A DNA stretch of 64,000 nt, taken from Avena insularis (taxonomy: Eukaryota > Streptophyta > Magnoliopsida > Poales > Poaceae). The position numbers were made by a program, and so were the translations under genes. A model generated the notes under the pieces. It did not search any database. It saw only the letters and a program-made list of their open reading frames with translations, and was not told the DNA's origin. The stretch is from the NCBI GenBank assembly GCA_023614405.1, contig CM042696.1:337457211-337521210 (forward strand), read 5' to 3'. This document shows, piece by piece, positions 56,176-64,000 of the stretch. Each line of letters begins with the position of its first letter. Within the stretch, counting starts at the first letter, position 1.

Positions 56176-57179
56176 TGTTAGAAATAATGGGCTAATCTAA
56201 ATAAGTCCATCTAGATTTTATATTTTTACTAAATCTCAAAGGCTATTTTGTGGCAGCTCACATGTGTTTGGGCTAATGTTTGAGACAACTCACATGAGAG
56301 TGGAGTGGAAGCTAAAATTTAGTCGCACATGGGAAGTTAAAAGAGAGTTGCACTACCTTTTAAGATGGGGCATTGCACCATTTTATAAGTGAGTGACAAT
56401 AAGAGAGCTACACGCGCGCTCCTCCGATGACGATGCCGCTTGCACGCACACACTGCCCGCCCACCCGTCACGACGCAGGCACACCGCGGGCCACGGGCTA
56501 AACTGAGCCGAGCTTTATACATAGGAAAACTTGTGAGGTTTTGCCAGATGTGTCAAAAGCCAGTCTATTTAGGTCGCTCCCAGATCGTGAGCTACTATAA
56601 TCGACCCGAGCATGTGCGATGTGGACTCGGCCCACGTTCGTCTCTATTAGGGTTTCCTGAGCCACTCTATATAAAATCATGCAGATGCCGCCACCTACCA
56701 AACCAATCTAGGGTTTTGCCAGCCTCTCTGCTTGCACGGCCACCGTAGTCTACTCTATCCCTCTTACCGGTGTGCACAGGCGGACGGGAGAGCAGGTCTC
56801 CAGAACTACTCGCCTTTGCGATCCTATACGGGAGAGGGCGAATAATTTGTTTTGGAACCGCTCAGCGCGACTGATCAAGTTCGTCATCACGACACGTCTT
56901 CCTGGACGATCTCCTAGTCCATGGGCGACTCGTCTTCAACACCATCTTCTTCGACAGGCTACGGCGACCTCTGCAGCAACGACGACTACTTCGGAAACCG
57001 ATCAGTACGTATATCATGATCTGATCTGTTGCTTTACTATGGCTGTTATTGCATATGCACTACTACTATTCGTGTTGATTAGTACATCTAGCATGTTAGA
57101 GGTTAAAATGATCGTAGTTGTTGCTGTTATGGTTTATATTCTGGAATTAATTGTGGAAATTATGCCTAATAATCTAACA
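56176..57179 (+). repeat. 5' LTR of the copia element
   Basis: Starts TGTTAGAAATAATGGG and ends CTAACA. TATATAAAA at 56668 is a good TATA box about 500 bp in. The expected tRNA-Met primer site is not visible just after it. Confidence 0.7.
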
Positions 57180-57218
57180 ATCCAAAAACCTTATTATAGG
57201 CAATTTCCTGAGTTAAAC

Positions 57219-57765
57219 ATGAGACACTTGGCTGATGCAATGAATCCGAAAAAGTTTACCGGTGTTCATTTTAAGAGGTGGCAGTATAAGACCACTATGT
57301 GGCTACAAGCTCTGAAAGTATTCGAAGATAGTGAGGGTTTACCTAAAGAAACTATATCTGATGAGGCTCAGAACAAGTTTAAGGAAATCAATCTTGCCTT
57401 TGTGGGATGTGTTTTGAGTGTTCTTGACAACAAGATGTTTGATGTGTACATGCACATCAAAGATGGAAAAGAGCTCTAGGAGGCACTGAACGCTAAGTTC
57501 GGTGTAGCAGATGATGACAGTGAACTATACATTATGGAGAACTTTCATGATTACAGGATGTTTAAAAACCGTTCTGTAGTCGAAAAAGCTCATGAGATAC
57601 AGTGCTTTGCCAAGGAGCTTGAAATCCTTAAGTGTATCTTACCCGACAAGTTTGTGGTTGGGTGCACTATTGCAAAGTTGCCTTCTTCATGGAGAAACTT
57701 CGCCATAACTCTCAAGCATAAGAGACAAGAGATATCGGTTGAAAACCATCATATTCGTATTTGCG
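57219..57765 (+). pseudogene. Copia gag fused to integrase by deletion
   Basis: The likely start is the ATG at 57219, where MRHLADAMNPKKFTGVHFKRW begins just after the LTR. Open sequence further upstream runs through the LTR and is not expected to be translated. The gag core follows (WLQALKVFEDSEGL, LNAKFGVADDDSELYIME, ILPDKFVVGCTIAKLPSSWRNF). A TAG at 57477 stands where the family has Trp. The zinc knuckle that should follow is missing, because at about 57765 the sequence jumps into integrase. Confidence 0.85.
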
Positions 57766-58440
57766 CACTTGGGGGTGTTTGGCGAAGGTCAACATACCGA
57801 TGCCCAAGAAACCGCAAACTTGGACCTAAGAGAGTGAATTGTATCTTTCTAGGATATGCTCTGCGGAGTGTACGCTACAGATTGTTAGTGGTTAAGTCTG
57901 AGGTTCATGTTGATACTATAATGGGATCTCGTGATACAACATTCTTTGATAATATGTTTCCTATGAAAGATATGCATAACACTACTAGAATTTCTTCTGA
58001 AATACTTCCAGAATCTAGTGCATCTATTGAGAATTTTGAACAACCACATAAGGAAGTCCTAGAGAAGGATGACAATGAACCTCCCACGCGGAGTAAGAGA
58101 TAGAGGATTGCAAAATCCTTTGGTAATTATTTCATCGTGTACCTTGTGGACGATACTCCTAGATCCATTGCTGAGGCATATGCATCTCCTGATGTAGATG
58201 ACTGGAAATAAGCTATCCAAAATGAGATGGACTCGATTCTTTCTAATGGAACTTGGGAATTATTAGAATGACTCTATGGTTGTAAACCTGTTGGCTGTAA
58301 GTGGGTGTTCAAGAAGAAACTAAGACATGATGGTACTATTGAGAAGTACAAGGAACGGCTTGTAGCAAAGGGCTACACACGGAAAGAAGATGAAGATTAA
58401 TTTGACACCTATTTACTTGTCGCTAGACTGACCACCATTC
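57766..58440 (+). pseudogene. Copia integrase C-terminus and RT start
   Basis: Begins in the late integrase region (RKLGPKRVNCIFLGYALRS) and runs through a linker with FFDNMFPMKDM and SASIENFEQPHKEVLEKDDNE. After a stop at 58101 come the first RT segments (GCKWVFKKKLRHDGTIEKYK) with further stops at 58209, 58269 and 58398. The catalytic core of integrase is absent. Several stops look like single transitions. Confidence 0.85.
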
Positions 58441-59096
58441 GAGTACTATTGTCCCTGGCTACCTTTTATGGTCTTCTCATTCATCAAATGGATGTGAAGA
58501 CAGCTTTCCTGAATGGAGAGTTAGAAGAGGAGATCTATATGGATCATACGGATGGGTTTGTGATAAAAGGTGAAGAGACAAAGGTGTGCAAGTTGTTAAA
58601 ATCTTTATATGGCCTAAAACAAGCACCTAAGCAATGGCATGAGAAGTTTGACAGAACTCTACTTTCTGTTAGCTTTGTCATTAATGAGGCTGATAGGTGT
58701 GTGTACTATCACCATGGTGGGGGCGATAGTGTTATATTATATTTGTACATGGATGATATTCTAATCTTTGTTACAAACATGAATGTGATAAATGAAGTCA
58801 AGTCTTTACAGTCAAAGAGTTTTGACATGAAAGATCTGGGAGAGGTTGATGTGATTCTGAACATCAAGCTTACTAAGAACGAGAATGGGGTTACTTTAAT
58901 GCAATCTCATTATGTTGAGAAGGTCTTGATCCGTTTTGGCTTTATTAATGGCAAGACTTCTCCAACACCTTATGATCCCAGTTTGACATTGCAAATGAAT
59001 AGGAAGGAACCAACAGACCAGTTGAAATATTCACAAATTGTTGGTTCTCTCATGTACTTACCAAGTGCTACAAGACCCGATATCTCTTTTTTGTGA
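58441..59096 (+). pseudogene. Copia reverse transcriptase
   Basis: Open for 215 residues: [43 protein letters not shown], catalytic LYMDDILIF near 58750 (YMDD instead of the commoner YVDD; both aspartates kept), MKDLGEVDVILNIKL and SATRPDISF. A frameshift or stop at 59094 ends it before RNase H. Confidence 0.92.
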
Positions 59097-59526
59097 TCAT
59101 GTTGAGTAGGTCATGTCTAACCTGGGTATTGATCATTGGCATGCACTTAAAATGGTCATGCGCTATCTATGTGGTACAATGATATATGGGAATTTCACTA
59201 TTCAGAGCACCCTGCTGTGCTTGAAGGATATAGTGATTCAAACTAGATATCTGACGTTGATGAACTCTACACCACAAGCGGGTATGTGTTTACCCTTGGA
59301 GGTGGGGCAGTGTCATGAAGATCTCGTAGACAGACCATATTGACGAGGTCAACTATGGAAGCAGAACTTACTGCTTTAGACACATCCACTGTTGAGTCAG
59401 AATGGTTGTGTGAGCTCTTGATGGACTTGCCTGTGGTTGAAAAACCTGTGTTAGCCATCCTTTTGAATTGTGAAAACCAAACTATTATTATCAAAGTGAA
59501 CAATTCTAAGAATAAAGCGAAGTCAT
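59097..59526 (+). pseudogene. Copia RNase H, cut by gypsy insertion
   Basis: Fragments DHWHALKMVMRYLCGTM, SGYVFTLGGG-like sequence near 59277, then TRSTMEAELTALDTSTVESEWL (catalytic Glu) and NCENQTIIIKV. The frame changes near 59260 and 59340. Coding stops at 59526, where a gypsy LTR starts. GTCAT before the LTR is the likely target duplication. Confidence 0.87.
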
Positions 59527-61046
59527 TGATAACCCCCATGTGCAGGGGATCAACGTAGTACCTCTCAATGTGGAAGTAGGTTATCGATCCGTAGGAACAA
59601 GAAGGAAAAGCTATCTATTCTTTACAACTAAAGTGTCACAAATTTTAGTTTATTATGCACTAAACAAGTTAAGGAGAAAGATGGTTGATTTAATAGATGA
59701 AAATTTAATGTAACAAAGCAAGAATGTAAAAGTGTCCCAATCATCTTCAATGCAAGAGGACAAGACAAGGGTTTTCTATTATGGGAACAATGGACATGGG
59801 TTCATACATTCACTTAATCCTCTCTTCTCCGTCTATGGTGATTATCATGTTATAGATAGTAAAGGTACACACAATTGCAATGTTTTATTGGTACTTCTAT
59901 GGTGGCTACATGTCGTAAACACATAGATGAAAGAAGTACTCCTTTGTGTTGCTAGGTCACCCTTGCAATACGGCTAGCATTTGGTTTTTGTCACACCACA
60001 CATCACACTTCTCCCTTTTTACCCCTAGATAAAGGATGTTGGGCTACATTGCTATCACTCAATACATATGCCGCTGTCACTCGTCCACCCATTACCTACA
60101 TATATCATACTTCTTAATGGAAAACATTCTAAAAACTAGTGCAATGATTTATATGTTATGATATGTTGTGAGTATTATCACATCTGTCTCATCTACCCCC
60201 ACTTGGTGGTGTCAATCACCTCATGATATGGATAAACCAGGCATTATGTATAGATCTAAACCATTGCATGCATCATAGAATATTCCTAAAGTATGACAAA
60301 CCATACAAGATCTGACACAATGGTAAATGAATAATAAATACTATCTCATAACACAATATCCATCATAGAAATTACATAGATAGATCCATACTCATGCAAG
60401 GCACATCATATGGACTTCAATAATGATCATACATGGAGAGATTAGATCAAGTTACCACCATAAACCCAAAGTCCAGGGGGTGGACTACTCCCTCTTAATC
60501 ATGGTGATGATGCTGGAGATGTTGGAGATCCCTCCGGAGGCGGCTCTGGCGGAGATTCCCCCTCCAATCTTCACTAAATCTAACTCTGTTTGGTGGTTTT
60601 TTCGTCTCTGGTATGCTCTGATTTGAGGACTCCCCAGGGGATCCTTATATAGGGGTTTTTAGGTCAAGAGAACTCCGTGGGCAAAAAAATCAAGGCGATC
60701 GGACAACCAAGGAGGAAAAGAGGGTAGGTGGCGCACCCACCTGAGCTGGGCATGCCACCCATGTTCATATGGGCCTCCTGGCCCTCTAGGTGGAATTCTT
60801 GTTCTCCAGATGCTTCTTGTGGATAAATATTGGCATTCCCAAAAGTTTAGGTCCATTTGACTTCGTATAGGTCCTGTAACATCAAAAAAATTGAAAACGG
60901 GGTTTTTTCTGCCATCGAGGTTATAGCCAAAATAAAGGGGATCATTGGTAAATCCCCAAAAATCAATGTAAAGCATGGATGATGCAAATATGTGGAAATA
61001 CATGTTAAAAAACTACAAAGTTCATGTATGCATTTTACATGCATCA
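59527..61046 (-). repeat. 3' LTR of a minus-strand gypsy element
   Basis: 1,520 bp. On the minus strand it starts TGATGCATGTAAAATGC at 61046 and ends GGGGGTTATCA at 59527. It is inserted in copia RNase H. The layout resembles Athila-type LTRs, although the sequence differs from that at 19758. Confidence 0.82.
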
Positions 61047-61060
61047 ACATCCCCAGGCTT
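61047..61060 (-). other. Polypurine tract of the gypsy element
   Basis: The minus strand reads AAGCCTGGGGATGT directly before the LTR start, the usual second-strand primer. Confidence 0.8.
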
Positions 61061-63460
61061 AACCTATGCTCGTCCTCGAGCATGAAGGTGATAAAAACTA
61101 AGCATGGACTTTGGAGTTTATTACCTTTGCTTCTTTCATTATCATGTAAAGTTCATAGGCTCAATTCCTTTCAATGAAACATAATATGAAAGTGTACTAT
61201 CAAGTTGTATCTTTTAAACATCTATAAACATGTTAAACAATAAGTAATGGTGTGATAAAACAAATGATGAACAAAACAAACCTTCAAGCACACTTTGATG
61301 AACCTATAGAATAAGAGACTCTTTTCATGATTGGAATTGGTGTTTTATTCCTTTATTTTTGGGCTATTTCTTAGTTTCATGCCCTTGACTAGAAGACTCA
61401 CTTGTTAGTTTCATGTCTTCCATTGAGATGTTTTGCATCTCGTACCGAAAGTAAGCATTGAATACACATGTTAATCCTCCATAAAGAATGTAAAAATAAA
61501 GTTTTGTGCTATGTAGTTCATGTCAACAATACTAATAAGGATGGGGTTCCAAGTATCTTTTATTTCAAAGCTTCATATGGTTTATGTGCTAAACATCTTA
61601 CAAGTTGATTGTTTCATGCACCTTACCGATGACCTTGCACTCCTCATGGTACTCAACTTAGGCATGTCATTGTATGCACATGTTAGTCTTAGAAACCGCA
61701 TCACTGAAGTACCTCTTGCTCCCTGTGTAGCCATATGCCCCCTTTTTGTATTTATTTAGCATAGGAGTTAATATAATTCCTTGGTCATGTTCAAGGTGGG
61801 AGGGGGCAGTATCTCCACTCTATAAGAACAACCAAAACATATATATGAATCATATCAACAAGGATCATCATGTTGTAAGTTTCCACCATGAGTTGCCGCA
61901 CGGTGTATGGATTTGACTAGCGGTTCAGGAGTGTTTTATCTCAAGTTGCCTACTCCAGTATGCACACTTTATTTCACATTGATGCAATCCATAAGCAGAA
62001 CTTTAACATGATTAATTATCAACATTTAACATTGAAATCTTTTGCCATGACCGCAGGGTTTGGCCAACAACAACTAATAAGATGTAAAGCACAAAAAAAT
62101 TCAGTGGTATCACCTCAAACATTACTTTCTTATGAGCTTTAAAATACATGAAAATGTGTTTTTTTAAGAATGTTTGTAGGATTAACATACATACTATAAT
62201 TTAAAGTATCGTTTGCCACATATATGTGGATATGCCTAGTCTAGTTTATGAGGTTTGGCACAAGTCTTAGCTTCTATTGTGAAGGCTTGGCAAAAAGAGA
62301 TCTAAAGAGTGTGCCATCTAGTTCATAATGTCAACATTTATTTTCTCACCTTGATCCTTAATGTTGAACATAAATATACACAAGAAAAGTATACAAATTA
62401 ATAGGCACAAAAAAATCATACTTCATATAAAGTAATTGAGCTTAAGAACTAGACACAACATGAATTTCAACTTTTTGCTTTTATCTCCCCTTTTCTTTTA
62501 TTTCAAGGCATTCTTATTCATTTTTAATATCATTAAGGCAAAGTTTCTTTTCAGTATCTCTATCATAAACATTTATAATAATAGTGGTGGTGTTCCTTTT
62601 AATGCAAAACAAAAGTAAAATAAACAAAACAGGCGCTCCAAGTTTCTACGATAGTTTTATGTTACTCAAAAAACAAAGTTTAGAGGTTTGCAAACCGAGA
62701 GTTTAATAGGTCCAGTGGGGTGCCTTGGGAACCCCCAAGCTTAGGGTTTTCATCATCCTTGGATTGCTCTTGGTTTGGTGTTCCTCTATTCCCTGTCAAA
62801 AACTTCAACACGAAACTTTCCCCCCATCTCTTTTTGAGTGGTGACATTAGTGGCACAAAAGTATAATAGTTGCTATATATATATCAAAGAAAAAATTATT
62901 CCTAAATGTTCCAGAAAGCATATAATGTTCCTATATATCCCTATCATATAATATGACTTATAACAATCATTTTAGGACACTTGGGAATGGTTAAAACAAA
63001 ACATGGAAGAATCTGTCCATATTTTCAGCAGCAGCAAAACGGAAAAAAAAACACCCACTTAAACATGTCAGGAATTTTAGCAATTTTTTTGTATATAGAG
63101 AATGAAAAGTTATAAATTATGTGTAAATATTAGTGCAAAATAAAGTTATAGAAAAATCATAGAATTTTTCTACTTTGTTCTGCAGGAATTTGCTACTCCA
63201 TATATTTAACAACTTTTTAACATCCAAAATGGGTTCCACTTGGTACTTTATTACTAAGCTGCAGCAAAGACACTAAAAAGGACTCTTGAACTACATCAAT
63301 CATGTGTAAAAATAAATGACCGGGTTGCCTCCTGAAAAGCGCTTTCTTTATAGCCATATAGCTAGGCTTTACTTACTTGATTCAAGTGATGTGGAGATCA
63401 TGTGGTAGCTTGGTGCTATCTCCTTTATCATCTATGAGAGGTTCCCCTACATCCCCAAGC
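61061..63460 (-). other. Long 3' untranslated region of the gypsy element
   Basis: AT-rich with no substantial frame. PPT-like words (AAGCTTGGGG and similar on the minus strand) recur near 62735, 63455 and 63520. Long 3' spacers are usual in Athila-type elements. Confidence 0.55.
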
Positions 63461-63964
63461 TTAGGTTCGACCATATATTTTTTCTTCATTCTTCTCTCCT
63501 TCTTTATGGTGCGTGGACATCCCCAAGCTTGGGCTTTTATCATCTTGTTTCTGCAAAATATGTGTGCTTCCTGTGGCACCTTCAACTTCATGATGGTTAT
63601 CATTATAACATGCAAATACATTCGCGGGGATCAATGTTTCACAATTATGATCATTTTGAGTACTATCATACAATGGCTCATGTTCTATGGAGGCAATAGC
63701 ACTACTATATTCGTCTTTACCAAGAATTCTTTCCACCCAACCATCATATGAATCATCATAAAAAACATGTAAATCAATAAAATCATCAAGTATAGGGTTT
63801 TCATCATAGAGATCATTGTTACTTGAAATAATAATTTTATCTGCCCATGCCACAGGTATTATTGTTACACATGGAGGGTCATCCAAAGCTTTATCAAACA
63901 TCATGCCCAAGCCATATTCATCATCACTTTCAAAACTATTGTCAAGAATAATATCATTTTGCAT
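63461..63964 (-). CDS. Acidic 3' ORF of the gypsy element, function unknown
   Basis: A 167-codon minus-strand frame, open for its whole length. It is rich in Asp, Glu and Tyr (DDEYGLGMMF, DENPILDDFIDLHVFYDDSYDGW) with a short Lys-rich C-terminus. It has no signal peptide or membrane helix that I can see. It lies between the expected pol (outside the window) and the LTR, in the extra-ORF position. Its upstream end may continue beyond the window with the Asp/Glu-rich frame visible to 64000. The protein could also be non-functional but recently active sequence. Confidence 0.5.
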   Translation of the reverse strand: MQNDIILDNSFESDDEYGLGMMFDKALDDPPCVTIIPVAWADKIIISSNNDLYDENPILDDFIDLHVFYDDSYDGWVERILGKDEYSSAIASIEHEPLYDSTQNDHNCETLIPANVFACYNDNHHEVEGATGSTHILQKQDDKSPSLGMSTHHKEGEKNEEKIYGRT

Positions 63965-64000
63965 GTGTTTATCATCATCAGAATCAGAATCAAAATCAAA

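Larger units (their letters stand above)
56176..59526 (+). mobile_element. Ty1/copia element with internal and 3' truncation
   Basis: A 5' LTR (56176-57179), gag, integrase end, RT and part of RNase H are present in order. Protease and the integrase core are deleted, and the 3' end is interrupted by a gypsy LTR at 59527. The missing 3' part may lie beyond the window. Confidence 0.88.

Noticed and set aside
56772..57218. Extended N-terminus of the copia gag with hydrophobic stretches
   Set aside because: The extension translates the LTR. The conserved gag begins at the ATG at 57219, after the LTR.
60659..61003. 114-codon minus-strand frame in the gypsy LTR
   Set aside because: It overlaps LTR regulatory sequence and has no domain. 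Such frames recur in LTRs without being genes.

Overview
The window looks like repeat-dense intergenic DNA from a grass, most likely a Pooideae (wheat, oat or ryegrass type) genome. The reasons are BARE/Angela-type copia LTRs with their conserved start and initiator-tRNA-Met primer site, Athila- and Tat-type gypsy elements, a Sirevirus-type copia, and Stowaway and Tourist MITEs, with almost no intact single-copy coding sequence. The species cannot be named from the sequence. No rRNA, tRNA, CRISPR or bacterial-type operon is present.

Layout. 1-4315 is a Tat-like gypsy element on the minus strand (pol remnants plus a broken antisense ORF), inserted just downstream of the primer site of a BARE-like copia whose LTR fills 4352-6029. 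6930-8265 holds an Athila-like LTR piece and a gag-like ORF broken by TAG/TAA codons. 10318-11345 is the only candidate host-gene relic, a probable B3-domain pseudogene. Tandem repeats follow at 11498-12310 and 14312-14850. 15033-30301 is a complete but decayed minus-strand copia with a GCAAT target duplication, split by an Athila-like gypsy at 19758-27172 with a CATAC duplication. 30302-33582 carries degenerate repeats and ends in a CACTA-type terminus. A 45-bp minisatellite occupies 33765-34024.

34297-46085 is a structurally complete Sirevirus-type copia with an ATTAG duplication: 1.28-1.29 kb LTRs, gag, PR, INT, RT, RNase H and an extra env-position ORF of 500 codons. Palindromes of the form CCGGATAATCCGG are scattered through its LTRs, non-coding spacers and one coding linker. 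Its pol is broken, including an integrase deletion filled with locally copied sequence. 46409-50930 is an Athila-like LTR split by a 5'-truncated BARE/Angela copia. 52219-56135 is a cluster of MITEs, a retroposon-like block and a solo gypsy LTR (CTACC duplication). 56176-59526 is a copia with a gag-to-integrase internal deletion. A minus-strand gypsy with a 1.5-kb LTR inserted into it at 59527 and runs off the end.

At least four nested pairs can be ordered by insertion: Tat in BARE, Athila in copia, BARE in an Athila LTR, and gypsy in copia. No pol appears intact. Several premature stops look like C-to-T changes at CAG or CGA codons. The most unusual features are the palindrome system and spliced-looking env-position unit of the Sirevirus, the analogous GTACGGGCGG palindromes of the Athila-like element, the three-fold CATAC arrangement, and the 45-bp minisatellite that stays open in more than one frame.
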